Assembly (NCBI GenBank): GCA_902826685.1
Contig: CADEFT010000001.1
Coordinates: 440,945 to 504,944 of the forward strand
Length of the DNA: 64,000 bases
Direction of reading: 5' to 3'
DNA from: an uncultured Acidobacteriota bacterium
Lineage (GTDB): Bacteria; Acidobacteriota; Terriglobia; Bryobacterales; Bryobacteraceae
Numbering within the stretch: the stretch's first letter is position 1; every line of letters begins with the position of its first letter. A program made the position numbers and the translations under genes. The notes under the pieces are model-generated. The model searched no databases and was not told where the DNA came from. It saw only the letters and a list, made by a program, of their open reading frames with translations. Shown one piece after another: positions 41,215 to 51,000 of the stretch.

Positions 41215-43770
41215 ATGATCCTTCTGCGCCTGCTGACCTTTCCCTACGTCCGCAAACACAAACTCCGTACGATCCTCACGCTTGCCGGCATCGCTCTTGG
41301 CGTCATTGTTTTCGTCGGCATGCGCACCGCCAACGATGCCGTGCTGCATGGCTTCCAGCAAACCGTGGACCGCATCGCGGGCAAGGCGCAATTGCAGATC
41401 ACCGCGTCGGAAGCCGGATTCCCGGAAGAGATTCTCGAAAAGGCGCAGGCGGTGGCTGAGGTCGATATTGCCGTCCCTGTCATCGAAGCCACCGCAGCGA
41501 CCGGTATCGCGGGGCAGGGCAACCTCTTCCTGTTGGGTGTCGACATGACCGGCGATCGCAGCCTGCGCGACTACGATCTGGAATCCGGCGAGGACGCCGT
41601 CATCGACGATCCGCTGGTGTTTCTGGCGCAGCCCGATTCGTTGATGATCACGCGCGACTTCGCCGCCGCCAACGGGTTCCAGATCGGCAGCAGGCTGCCG
41701 CTCGATACGATGGACGGCCGCAAGCAGTTCGTGATTCGCGGCATCATGAAGCCGGGCGGTCTGGCCAGCGCTTTTGGCGGCAGCCTGGCCATCGTCGACA
41801 TCTACGCCGCGCAGAAGATGCTGGGCCGCGGACGCACTTTCGATCGCATCGATCTCACGCTGAAGCCGGGCGTCGCGGTCGAACGGGGGCGCGCCGCTCT
41901 TGAAGCCGCGCTGGGGCCTGGACTGCAGGTGGATCCGCCTTCGTCCCGGGGCAAGCAGTTCGAATCCATCTCACGCCTGTTCTCCATCGGCGCTTCGCTC
42001 AACAGCCTTTTCGCCTTGCTGATCGGGCTGTTCATCATCTACAACACGTTTTCCATCGCCGTGGCGCAGCGGCGTTCCGAGATCGGCATCCTGCGATCGC
42101 TTGGCGCCTCGCGGGCCCAGATTCGTGGACTGTTCCTGCTCGAAAGCGCCTTGATGGGGCTGGCGGGTTCGGCCGCCGGCGTCTTCTTCGGACTGCTGCT
42201 GGCTCGCGGGATGGCGGGCTATCTCTCGGCGTTTCTCGGCGAAGTTTACGGCGTCGCCCAGCGCACCGCGGACGTGGCCGCCGATCCGGACCTGATCCTG
42301 TTCGCACTGGCCATCGGCACCGCCACCAGCATCCTGGCGGCGTGGATTCCCGCGCGCGACGCCGCGCATGTTGACCCGGTGAAAGCGCTGCAAAAGGGCG
42401 GCGCCGAGTTGTTCTCATCGAGTGAAAGCCGCACCCGCGCGATGCTTGGCGCCGCAGCCATCGCCATCGCGCTGGTCTGTCTGCTCGCCGGCGGAACCAG
42501 CGCCGCACGCCTCTACATCGGCTATTTTTCGGTGGTGGTGGCCTCCGTTTTGTTCACGCCGGCGCTGGTGCGCCGCGTCATCGCGATCCTCAGGCCGGGG
42601 ATGCGCAAGGCGCTGCCGGTGGAAGGCGCGCTCGCCGCCGATAGCCTTCTGCAATCGCCACGCCGGACCTCGGACACGGTTGCCGCGGTGATGCTGGCCG
42701 TGTCGCTGGTGGTCGGCCTCGCGGGTGTAGCCAACGCCAGCTACACTTCCATTCGTGAATGGATGCACGCGGCGCTCAATCCCGATTTGTTCGTGGGCGC
42801 TTCGGAAACGCTCTCCGAGCGCAGCTTCCGCTTTCCCGCCGTCATGGGCGATGAGATGCGCGCCGTCGAAGGCGTGGAGGAAGTGCAGGCCGTGCGCACC
42901 GCGCGCGTAATCTACAACGGCAAGCCGGTGATGCTGGTGGCGACTTCCATCGCCAGCCTGGAACGGCATGTTCGCCCCAAAGTGGCCGCCGGCGACCCGA
43001 AAACCATGTACGCCGAAGCCGCCCAAGGCCGCGGCGTGGTGGTGGCGGACAATCTGGCCCGCCTGCACAAACTCAAACTCGGCGATACGCTGGAGCTGCC
43101 CACGCCAACCGGCGTACTGAAACTGCCCGTGCTTGGCATCACCATCGACTATTCCGATCAGCAGGGCGCCTTCCTCATGGATCGCAGCCTGGTGCAGCGG
43201 TACTGGAAAGACGACACCGCCAACGTTTTTCGCGTCTATTTGAAATCCGGTGTGACGCCCGAGGAAGGCCGCCGCCGCATCCTCGAACGGTTTGGCGGCC
43301 AGCGGCGGCTGTTCGTCATGACCAACGACCAGGTGCGCGCCTACATCATCCGCGTGACTGATCAGTGGTTCGCGCTCACCTATCTGCAGATTTTCGTCGC
43401 CGTGCTGGTGGCGATTCTCGGCATCGTCAACAGCCTCACGGTGTCGATCACGGACCGCCGCCGCGAACTTGGCGTACTGCAGGCCGTGGGCGCGCTGCGT
43501 CGTCAGGTGCGCCAGGCGATCTGGATGGAGGCGCTCGGCATTGGGGCGGTGAGTGTGATCCTCGGCCTCGCGCTCGGCGGCATCATCCTGTATTACTATC
43601 TGGGTATTCTGCGCGAAGATCTCGCCGGGTTGCAGCTCGATTACCAATACCCGTTCCGCATCGCGCTGCTGTTGATTCCCACCATGCTGGGGGCGGCGCT
43701 GCTTTCTTCGCTGGGGCCGGCCGAATCCGCCGTGCGCGCTTCGCTCGTGGAGGCATTGGAATATGAGTAA
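41215..43770 (+). CDS. ABC transporter permease, duplicated FtsX/MacB type
   Basis: This 851-residue protein has an N-terminal membrane segment followed by a periplasmic MacB-like domain (about 45-240), an FtsX core of three membrane segments (about 260-390, with 'RRSEIGILRSLGASRAQIRGLFLLES'), a second periplasmic part and a second FtsX core at the C-terminus ('DRRRELGVLQAVGALRRQVRQAIWMEALG'). The layout with two FtsX units resembles LolC/E- or YbbP-type permeases that extract lipids or lipoproteins from the inner membrane. The ATPase gene is not adjacent. The next two genes, a LolA-like protein and an outer-membrane barrel, overlap in series and suggest one transenvelope system. Confidence 0.88.
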   Translation: MILLRLLTFPYVRKHKLRTILTLAGIALGVIVFVGMRTANDAVLHGFQQTVDRIAGKAQLQITASEAGFPEEILEKAQAVAEVDIAVPVIEATAATGIAGQGNLFLLGVDMTGDRSLRDYDLESGEDAVIDDPLVFLAQPDSLMITRDFAAANGFQIGSRLPLDTMDGRKQFVIRGIMKPGGLASAFGGSLAIVDIYAAQKMLGRGRTFDRIDLTLKPGVAVERGRAALEAALGPGLQVDPPSSRGKQFESISRLFSIGASLNSLFALLIGLFIIYNTFSIAVAQRRSEIGILRSLGASRAQIRGLFLLESALMGLAGSAAGVFFGLLLARGMAGYLSAFLGEVYGVAQRTADVAADPDLILFALAIGTATSILAAWIPARDAAHVDPVKALQKGGAELFSSSESRTRAMLGAAAIAIALVCLLAGGTSAARLYIGYFSVVVASVLFTPALVRRVIAILRPGMRKALPVEGALAADSLLQSPRRTSDTVAAVMLAVSLVVGLAGVANASYTSIREWMHAALNPDLFVGASETLSERSFRFPAVMGDEMRAVEGVEEVQAVRTARVIYNGKPVMLVATSIASLERHVRPKVAAGDPKTMYAEAAQGRGVVVADNLARLHKLKLGDTLELPTPTGVLKLPVLGITIDYSDQQGAFLMDRSLVQRYWKDDTANVFRVYLKSGVTPEEGRRRILERFGGQRRLFVMTNDQVRAYIIRVTDQWFALTYLQIFVAVLVAILGIVNSLTVSITDRRRELGVLQAVGALRRQVRQAIWMEALGIGAVSVILGLALGGIILYYYLGILREDLAGLQLDYQYPFRIALLLIPTMLGAALLSSLGPAESAVRASLVEALEYE

Positions 43771-44497
43771 GACGCTGCTCGTGTTGTTCGGCGCCGCGCT
43801 CTGGGCCGAAGATGCCAAGCAGATCCTCGAACAACTGCAGTCGAGAGCCAAGTCGAACTCGCAGCGCTACGAGGGTTGGCTGCGCGTGACCGACAGCAAG
43901 GATAAGGTCACCGAGAAGCGCTGGATCTACGACCGCATCGGCTCGGCGGGCGATAGCAAAGTGGTTCTGCGATTCACCGCGCCGCCAGAGGTGAAGGGCG
44001 TGGCGCTGCTGATCGTCAATCATCCGGACCGCGCTTCCGATCAGTGGATGTGGACTCCGGCCCTGCAGCGCGACCGGCGCATCGCGTTCCAGGACCGCTC
44101 GACGCGATTCTTCGGCACCGATTTCAGCTTCGAAGATCTCGAAGAGCGGGACGTGGATCAATACGAGTACAAGCTGCTCGGCGAGGAGGGCGGCGCCTGG
44201 AAGATCGAGTCGCGCCCGAAGAAAACGAAGCCGTCGCAATACACGCATTCCTACCTGTGGGTGGACAAGGCGCGCTACGTGTTCACTCGCATTGAGGGCT
44301 ACAAGGACGGCAAACTGATCCGGCGCATCACCTACGGCGACTACAAGCAGATTCAGAATATCTGGACGCCATTGAGCCTGCAGGTGGAGGATCTGGCGCG
44401 CAAGAGCAGGACGGTTCTCAAGACCGATAAGCTGGAATACAACGTGCCGCTCAAAGAAGAGATGTTCACGCTGCAGGCGCTGCGCCGCGAATCATGA
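43763..44497 (+). CDS. LolA-like outer membrane lipoprotein-sorting protein
   Basis: This 244-residue protein has a short signal (TLLVLFGAALWAE), then the LolA/LppX-like pattern: 'RYEGWLRVTDSKDKVTEKRWIYDRI', VVLRFTAPPEVKGVALL, MWTPALQRDRRI and RFFGTDFSFEDLEERDVDQY. The closing 'ITYGDYKQIQNIWTPLSLQVEDL' block is usual in the subgroup found next to RND/MMPL or FtsX permeases and outer-membrane beta-barrels. It should carry a lipid or lipoprotein through the periplasm. It overlaps the permease gene by 8 bases and the barrel gene by ATGA. Confidence 0.87.
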   Translation: MSKTLLVLFGAALWAEDAKQILEQLQSRAKSNSQRYEGWLRVTDSKDKVTEKRWIYDRIGSAGDSKVVLRFTAPPEVKGVALLIVNHPDRASDQWMWTPALQRDRRIAFQDRSTRFFGTDFSFEDLEERDVDQYEYKLLGEEGGAWKIESRPKKTKPSQYTHSYLWVDKARYVFTRIEGYKDGKLIRRITYGDYKQIQNIWTPLSLQVEDLARKSRTVLKTDKLEYNVPLKEEMFTLQALRRES

Positions 44498-45684
44498 TCG
44501 TGCTGTTGTTGGCGGCGGCGCTTCAAGCCCAGAATTTCACCTCGCGCGGGTACCTGGAGACTCGCGGCTTCTTCTTTCCACAGGCGGCGCCGGGCGATTC
44601 CGGGCATGCGGTGGGGGAAGCGGTGTTGCGCTGGGACGCGGCCTATCTCACCGGCCGCTGGAGGTTCAGCGGAGCGATCGACACGCGCACCGATACGCAC
44701 CGCCGCGTGGAGCGCGAGGCCCGCATCGACTGGCAGGATCGCTCCACTTTGCGCCCCGCGTTGTCGTTGCGGCGCTTCAGCGCCAGTTACTCGAATAAAG
44801 GCTGGACGGCGGAATTCGGCAAGCAATTTATCCGCTGGGGCAAGGCCGACATTCTCAACCCCACCGATCGTTTCGCGCCGCGCGATTTCCTGGACGTGCT
44901 CGACAGCGATTTTCTGGGTGTGCTGGCGGCCCGCGCCACTTACGAACGCGGCGCCGAGACTGTGGACCTGGTCTACACACCGCGAATGACGCCCAGCCGC
45001 ACACCGTTGGTGAATCAGCGCTGGGTGGTGTTGCCGGCCGTTTCCTTCGCCGATCTGGGTGTGCGGTATCCGGACCGCGGCCAGTTCGGCGCCCGCTGGA
45101 ATCACGTGGGCCGCGGCTATGAAGTATCGGGCTCCTTTTTCGAGGGGTTCAATCATCTGCCCGCGCTCGAGATCGCCATCGTGCCCCAGGCAGGCATCGG
45201 GATCGCGCGGTTCTTCCCGAAGCTGCGCATGTATGGCGCCGACGTGGCGGTGCCGCTGCGCTGGTTCACCGTCAAAGGCGAAGCCGGATACTTCACCTCC
45301 TCCGATCGCGGTACCGACGAGTATCTGCTCTACGTCGTCCAGTTGGAGCGGCAGCAGGGGGAATGGTCGTTCGTGGGCGGCTATGCCGGCGAACGCATTA
45401 CGGCCGACCGGAACCCGTTGTTTTTCGGGCCGGACCGCGGCATCGCCCGCACGTTTCTGGGGCGCGCGGGCTACACCATCGATCCGCGGCGCAACCTGGC
45501 GGTGGAAACGGCGGTGCGGCGCAGCGGCACCGGCGCCTATGTGAAAGCCGAGTACTCGCAGACGTTCGGGCAGCACTGGCGCGCCACCACGGGCTTTGTC
45601 TGGCTGACGGGTGAGGAGACGGATTTCCTCGGCCAGTACCGGCGTAATTCGCACGCGGTGCTAACGATCCGATATAGCTTTTGA
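44494..45684 (+). CDS. outer-membrane beta-barrel protein, DUF1302-like
   Basis: This 396-residue protein begins with a signal (MIVLLLAAALQAQ), continues with alternating strand patterns across its length (for example 'NKGWTAEFGKQFIRWGKADILNPTDRFAPRDF') and ends with IRYSF, a terminal Phe as in outer-membrane barrels. The GKQFIRWGKADILNPTD block resembles the DUF1302 barrels that accompany LolA-like proteins. It is the last member of the permease, carrier and barrel trio. It may act as the outer-membrane exit or acceptor. The gene ends within the 5' edge of a structured repeat at 45677. Confidence 0.8.
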   Translation: MIVLLLAAALQAQNFTSRGYLETRGFFFPQAAPGDSGHAVGEAVLRWDAAYLTGRWRFSGAIDTRTDTHRRVEREARIDWQDRSTLRPALSLRRFSASYSNKGWTAEFGKQFIRWGKADILNPTDRFAPRDFLDVLDSDFLGVLAARATYERGAETVDLVYTPRMTPSRTPLVNQRWVVLPAVSFADLGVRYPDRGQFGARWNHVGRGYEVSGSFFEGFNHLPALEIAIVPQAGIGIARFFPKLRMYGADVAVPLRWFTVKGEAGYFTSSDRGTDEYLLYVVQLERQQGEWSFVGGYAGERITADRNPLFFGPDRGIARTFLGRAGYTIDPRRNLAVETAVRRSGTGAYVKAEYSQTFGQHWRATTGFVWLTGEETDFLGQYRRNSHAVLTIRYSF

Positions 45685-45759
45685 GGAACCGCGAACAACG
45701 GAGACCGGCGCGAGCTTTGGTTCCTGGCCCGTTGGTGGACCGCGCCGGTCCCTGTTCGC
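45684..45759. repeat. structured repeat element, copy 1
   Basis: The outer hairpin pairs 45691-45712 with 45741-45759: 7 bp (GCGAACA with TGTTCGC), an AC bulge, 2 bp, an A bulge, and 10 bp (GACCGGCGCG with CGCGCCGGTC). The loop contains GGTTCCT (45719-45725), which is the exact complement of AGGAACC (45684-45690) lying immediately 5' of the hairpin, so a pseudoknot or an alternative fold is possible. It follows the barrel gene stop. A conserved GCTTTTGAGGAAC begins at 45677. Copy 2 has the same layout. Confidence 0.75.
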
Positions 45760-45766
45760 TTTTGAG

Positions 45767-45849
45767 GAACTCGCCCGCACAACGGAGCCTGGCGGGCTTG
45801 CCACTCCGCGAGTTCTTACACCTCTGGCGGGCCCGCCGGCCCTGTGCGG
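45767..45849. repeat. structured repeat element, copy 2, running into tadA
   Basis: The hairpin pairs 45775-45797 with 45831-45849: 7 bp (CCGCACA with TGTGCGG), an AC bulge, 2 bp, an A bulge, 3 bp, a T bulge, and 7 bp (GGCGGGC with GCCCGCC). The loop contains GCGAGTTC (45808-45815), the exact complement of GAACTCGC (45767-45774) just 5' of the hairpin. The AC and A bulges and the ACAACGGAG core equal those of copy 1, while the paired arms differ in compensating ways. The 13-base GCTTTTGAGGAAC at 45758 is shared exactly. The 3' arm encodes the last residues of TadA. Confidence 0.75.
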
Positions 45850-46283
45850 CGCGACGCGAAGAACTGCTTGAGCAGCGCCAGGCAATCGGCGGCAAGCACG
45901 CCTTCCACCACTTCCACGCGATGGTTGAGCAAATCGGAATCGGCGATCTGAAACTTCGCGCGCACCCCGCCGAAGCGTAAGTCGCGGGCGCCGAACACCA
46001 CACGCGCCAGGCGCGCATGCACCAGCGCTCCGGCGCACATCGTGCAAGGTTCCAGCGTCACGTAGAGCGTGGCGCCATCCAGCCGGTAGTTGCCTAAAGC
46101 GCTCGAAGCCTCCCGAATGGCAAGGATCTCGGCGTGCGCGGTGGGATCGTTTCGCGTGATGGAGGCGTTCGCGCCGCGCCCCACGATCTGGCCATCGAGA
46201 ACCACCACGGCCCCCACCGGCACTTCGCCCGCGCGGCCCGCCTCGCGCGCCAGGTCCAGCGCCACGCGCATGAAGTTCTCCAT
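45816..46283 (-). CDS. tadA: tRNA adenosine(34) deaminase-like nucleoside deaminase
   Basis: This 155-residue protein has the zinc deaminase motifs HAEILAIREA (His and catalytic Glu) and PCTMCAGALVHARL (two Cys ligands), and the TadA-typical GEVPVGAVVVLDGQIVG and GNYRLDGATLYVTLEPC stretches. It should convert A34 of tRNA-Arg to inosine. The last eleven or so residues (RRTGPAGPPEV) are encoded by a structured repeat and may not belong to the ancestral protein. The start lies eight bases after the preceding small gene, in a run with the receptor and propeller genes. Confidence 0.9.
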   Translation of the reverse strand: MENFMRVALDLAREAGRAGEVPVGAVVVLDGQIVGRGANASITRNDPTAHAEILAIREASSALGNYRLDGATLYVTLEPCTMCAGALVHARLARVVFGARDLRFGGVRAKFQIADSDLLNHRVEVVEGVLAADCLALLKQFFASRRTGPAGPPEV

Positions 46284-46291
46284 CGCGCCCG

Positions 46292-46603
46292 CTACTTCGC
46301 CCGCACGCTGATGGCGTCGAGCGAGGCGTCGGGGGCGTGCTTCGCCTCCACGGCCACCTCATCGCCCGCTTTGAAAGCGGAGGGCTTGGCCGCTTGAGTG
46401 CCCTTGTAGAAGCGCGTGCCTTTCTGGACGCGAAGCTCCATGCGGTTGCCGTCCTCCACTTCCAGATCCAGTTTCGATCGCGTCAATTCGCGGATCTTTC
46501 CGTGGAAGACGGGGAAGACACGCTCATCCTCTTTGCGCGGCTGTGCTTTGGGATAGCGGCCGAACTGCATGGCCAGCAGCAAGCCGAATTCGGCGCGGGT
46601 CAT
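46292..46603 (-). CDS. small protein of unknown function, DUF5666-like
   Basis: This 103-residue protein is started at the ATG at 46603, since earlier in-frame starts lie in the preceding gene and code for unlikely Cys-rich sequence. The core, 'FHGKIRELTRSKLDLEVEDGNRMELRVQKGTRFYKG', reads as a small OB-like beta-barrel of the kind called DUF5666. No signal peptide with this start. It lies 19 bases after the propeller gene and 8 before tadA. Function unknown. Confidence 0.6.
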   Translation of the reverse strand: MTRAEFGLLLAMQFGRYPKAQPRKEDERVFPVFHGKIRELTRSKLDLEVEDGNRMELRVQKGTRFYKGTQAAKPSAFKAGDEVAVEAKHAPDASLDAISVRAK

Positions 46604-46622
46604 CTCGACTTGATTGTAGCGA

Positions 46623-48056
46623 TCAGCCGAAGCGCAGCGCGAATAGATCGGCATCGCGCAGGGCGAAGCGCAGACGCACGGTGCGGCCCGCCAGCGCATC
46701 GAGCGCCGGGCCGGACTTCCAGCGCGCCGCGCGCTCGATCCGGTCGCCGATCAGTTCCACCGAATCGGCCAGGGTGAAGCCGGGGAGCGCGGCTCCCGCC
46801 TCATCCTGAATCTCCACGCGAACGCCGCCGGGGGCCGAAGTGGAATAGTTCAACCACAACCGGCCGCCGGCAAAGCGCAGCGGCCTGGTGCGGCACTCGC
46901 CACTCGCGTATGGCGCCCCGATGGAGGCGAAGCGGTCGAGCGGCATCGAATAGCGGCGCAGATGGACGCTCGGCTGGCCGTAGTTGCTGAGGGTGTAGAA
47001 CGACAGCTCCTCGGGTCCCGTTTGAACGGTGTTCAGCGCCGGATAGTTGTTACGCGAGACCCAGTTTTCGAGGCCGAGGCCCGGCCGTAGAAATGCTTCG
47101 AGAAACGTGCGGTCATAGGTTGCGCCGCCGCGCGAAGTCAGCAGCACAGCGTCGGCGCAATCCTTGAAGTATCCAGGGTCTACTTTCAACGCCCGGGCCT
47201 CTTCGTCATCGAGCACCTGGCGGCCCGGCATGAAACGCGCGGCAAGGGCGATATAGATGTGCGGGGCGCGGAAGTAGGGATGAGTCTGGTTGACGTAGAG
47301 ATGTTCGGGCGGCGCGGGGCCGAAGCTCATGTCGACTGGCGCGGTCCAGTTCAGGAAATCGGTGCTGGTGGTGCGGCTGATCCAGCGATAGCGCTTCCCG
47401 TCCACCGGCTTGAAGGTGCGGAAGTAGAGCACGTAGCATTGCTCGGTGTCCGACCAGAAGGCGAGATTCTGCGAGTCGAACACTCCGTCGCGAAACACGG
47501 GCTCTTCGCTCATCTTCTTCCAACGAACGCCGTCGGCCGATTGAAACGCCACCAGTCCTGTTTTGCGTGTACCCGCGAGAGCTTTGAAGCGCTGCGCCTC
47601 ACTGACACCCGGCCGCGTATCGAGCACCGGGCTGAAGTTGCTCGAAAACGGGGCCATGCCGGCGAGGATGGCATTGTTGCGGCGCGTGCCGTGAATTTCA
47701 AACAAGCCAAGATCGGGACGCGCAAACGTGCGGCCATCGGTGGAAGTGGCGTAGCAGGTGGTCTCGGCATCGCTGCCGTCCTTGCCCGAAGCGGGCAGGC
47801 CACGGTAGTAAAGGTGAAACTTCGTCCCTTCGCGAATGACGGTGACGTAGTTGGAGAAGGCGCCTTCCCAGGGGCGATCGAGCGTGATGGCATCGGCTTC
47901 GCGCCTGGGCGGATGCAGGCGCAGCGCGGCGCCATTGAGGCTTTCGATGAGGTAGCGGTCCACGAAGAGTTCGCGGCGCGATCCGAGATCGATGGCGCCG
48001 GCGGCTTGAGCCAGGGGCGCCGAAGCGGTGAGAGCCAACCATTGGCGGCGTGTCAT
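46623..48056 (-). CDS. secreted beta-propeller protein, glycoside hydrolase family 43/32-like
   Basis: This 477-residue protein opens with MTRRQWLALTASAPLAQAAGA, a Tat- or Sec-type signal. The following repeats of 'YYRGLPASGKDGSDAETTCYATSTDGRTF', FSPVLDTRPGV, 'VAFQSADGVRWKKMSEEPVF' and 'VLLTSRGG' are typical of five-bladed propeller glycosidases and related proteins, while a beta-sandwich closes the C-terminus (LWLNYSTSAPGGVRVEIQDE). Catalytic acids were not assigned with certainty. It lies eight bases downstream of a large receptor gene on the same strand, so it may act on the glycan that the receptor takes up. Confidence 0.75.
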   Translation of the reverse strand: MTRRQWLALTASAPLAQAAGAIDLGSRRELFVDRYLIESLNGAALRLHPPRREADAITLDRPWEGAFSNYVTVIREGTKFHLYYRGLPASGKDGSDAETTCYATSTDGRTFARPDLGLFEIHGTRRNNAILAGMAPFSSNFSPVLDTRPGVSEAQRFKALAGTRKTGLVAFQSADGVRWKKMSEEPVFRDGVFDSQNLAFWSDTEQCYVLYFRTFKPVDGKRYRWISRTTSTDFLNWTAPVDMSFGPAPPEHLYVNQTHPYFRAPHIYIALAARFMPGRQVLDDEEARALKVDPGYFKDCADAVLLTSRGGATYDRTFLEAFLRPGLGLENWVSRNNYPALNTVQTGPEELSFYTLSNYGQPSVHLRRYSMPLDRFASIGAPYASGECRTRPLRFAGGRLWLNYSTSAPGGVRVEIQDEAGAALPGFTLADSVELIGDRIERAARWKSGPALDALAGRTVRLRFALRDADLFALRFG

Positions 48057-48064
48057 AGCGTTGG

Positions 48065-51000
48065 TCAGAAATCGAACCGGCCCACCAACTGGATGTTGCG
48101 TGGACCGGCCTGCAAGCTTCGAATGGCGCCGAAATTCGGAGCGCCCAGCGTCGCGGCCGGAGCGCCAAGCTGAACGCGATTGAAGAAATTCTGCGCTTCC
48201 ATGCGCACGGTGACGCGTTTGGCTTCCTGTACGCGGAACACCTTCTGCAGCGCGAAATCCACCTGCGCGAGGCCAGGCGTGCGCAGCATCCCCTTGCCCT
48301 GCGTCCCCCAGACAAAGTTCGGCGGAGCGCTGAAAGCCGACGTGTCAAACCAGCGGTCGCGGTTGGCCTCAGCGCCGAGATTGGGGTTGCGCAGCAGGTT
48401 CGCGCGATTGGTACCGGCGCCATTGTTGAGCTGCGGTCCGGTGACGGCGACGGTGAACGGATATCCTCCTTGCAGCGTCACCAGGCCGGAGGTCTCCCAT
48501 CCGCCCAGGGCCGTGCGGGCGAGCCGGTTCCAACCTTGCAGCACCGGCGCGCGATAGGTCAGCGCCGTCACCCAGCGCTTGCGGAAATCGTAGCTCGACG
48601 GGCCGTAGTCGTAGCGATAGTTGAACGCATCGTTCAGCACGCCGCCATCGGTGCCTTGTGTATAGGACATGGACTTGGAAAACGTGAAGGCGCTTTGCAG
48701 GAAGAAGCCTTTGAACTCCTGCTGCTTCAGGGTGACTTCCAGACCGTGATAATTGGAGTCGTTCACAGGAATGTAGTAGTAGAAGAAACCCACGTTCGGA
48801 TACGGACGGCGATCCTGCACCGCGCCCGGCCCCGGCGGCGGCGTATTGGCGGGAGCGAGCGTGGAAAAGCGTAACGCGCGCTGGCCGGTATACCCGGCCT
48901 CGATCGCCGTGCGGCGGAACGGATTCCACTGGATGTTGTAGCTCCACTTCTGCGTGTAAGGATCGGGCCGGTTCAAAGGTCCGTAGTAGGCGCTGAAGGT
49001 GCGTGCCCCGAAAGCGCCCGCCGCGCCGCCGGCGGGAAAACCGGTACGCGGCAGAATGGGCCGGTCCAGTTCGGAGGCCAGGGAGAAGTCGAAAAAGAAA
49101 GGACTGCCATCGGTGCCGGCATTGTTGAAGTTGTTGCTGACCGTGACGGCATAGAAAAGTCCGTAGCCGCCGCGCAGCACCACGTTGCGGCCCACGTTAT
49201 AGGCGAAGCCGAAGCGCGGCGAGAAATTCTTCCAGTTGGCGCGCGGCACGATTTCCGAATTCGAGGTGTAGCGCCAGCCTGCCGGCATATCGCCATTGGG
49301 AACACCCACCAGATCGCGGACAATGCGGCGCGTGCTATCGGCCAACAGCCTTTGCCCGGTCGCAAGGTCGAAGTTCAGCATGCGGTTCTGCTCTTCGCTC
49401 CAGGGGCTGAAGTATTCCCAGCGCACGCCCATGTTCAGGGTGAGGCGCGAGTTCAGGCGGAAGTCGTCCTGGGCGAACCAACTGGCGCGCGAGCTGCGGA
49501 TACGCACACCGTCGAACTGGTAGTTGGTCGAAAATCCGCGCGCCTGATTGAGAAGCGCGTCGGTCATGCCGGTGCGAAGCGCTTCAAGCGCCGCGCCCAC
49601 TACCGGCGTCGAGTAGGTGCCGTCGTAGCTCAGCGACCCGCCGCCGTTGCGTCCCTGGAAGCGGTTGTTGGCGATGCGGCCCGCTTCGGCGCCGAACTTC
49701 AACGCATGACGACTTGCCTGCCAGCTCAGGTTATCCATGAACTGCCAGGAGTGTTCCACCAGGAAGAAAGGCGTGGGCACGCTGGCGATAGGCCGGATGA
49801 TGGCCGTGGCCTGATAGTTGCGGATGTTCAGGGCGGGAAAGCCGCGCGCGAAGGAAACGGTGTTCCAGCCGGGAATGCGGAACTCATCCATGACGTTTTC
49901 GGTATTCAGCATCTCATTGCCGAAGCGAAGGTAGTTGTAGCCGGCGCGCGCTTCGTTCACCACGGTGGGACGAAAGACATGGGTGTAAGTAAGGCCGGTG
50001 TTGGTGGCGTCGAGCGCGGCGCGTCCGCCCAGGCGGTCTTCCGGCATCCAGAACGAACGGCGCCGGCCGCCGCGCTGCTGCGAGAAACGCGCCGTGAGGG
50101 AATTGGCGGCGTTCACCGCGCCATCGCCTTTGAGGTTGAAAGAATTCAAGCTGTCCTGGCTGCGTTCGGAAACCAGAAAATTGTTGCGCACGTTCGGATT
50201 GGGATCGCGGAAATTGGGAAGCGGGAAGAAGCCGAGCAGGCGCGTTGCCATGGGATCGATGCGCGAGGCGGGCACCTGGTTTCCGGCAAACGGCGTGCGG
50301 ATGCCAAGAGCGTTTGAAGCGTCGGGACGCGTGGTGGCCGGATCGGCGTAAAGGATGTTCGACGAACTGAAATCGCCGCGCCGCTCGGCCTCCGAAGACA
50401 TGATGTAGGTGGCGATGTTCGAACTGGGGTTCCGCGTTCCTTCGTAGTTGCCGAACAGGAACACGCGGTTTCGCACGATGGGCATGCCGAGTCCGGCGCC
50501 GAACTGATTGCGCCGCAGCGGCTGCTTGGGCTGATTGGTGAAGGTGAAGTCGAAGGGGCGCGCGTCCAGCTTGTCGTTGCGCAGATAGTCGTAGGCGAAG
50601 CCATGCCATTCATTGCTGCCGGACTTGATCGCCACGTTTACCACGCCGCCGCCGGAGCGGCCGAATTCCGCCGAATACTGGCTGGTCTGAATCGCGAACT
50701 CCTGGATCGCGTCGATGGCGGGCACCACTCCCATGGCGCCTGAAAATTCCATGTTGTTGGAGATGCCGTCGATGATGAAGTTGTTGGCTTCGGCCGATGC
50801 GCCGCCGATGGTGACCGAGGCGCCGGAGAAATCGCGCTGGCGGCTGGCCGGCGGACCGTTGGTGGTGCCTGGCACCAGCGCGGCCAGCGCCAGGAAATTC
50901 CGGCCGAAGACGGGGATGTCCTGCAGCACGCGGCGCGAAACCACGCCGCCCACCTCGGCCGTATCGGTCTTGATCAACGGCGTGGCGCCCGATACTTCCA

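Noticed and set aside
45684..45849. Integron attC-like recombination sites
   Set aside because: The bulged hairpins recall attC, but the terminal GTTRRRY and RYYYAAC boxes are absent and no integrase or cassette array is seen.
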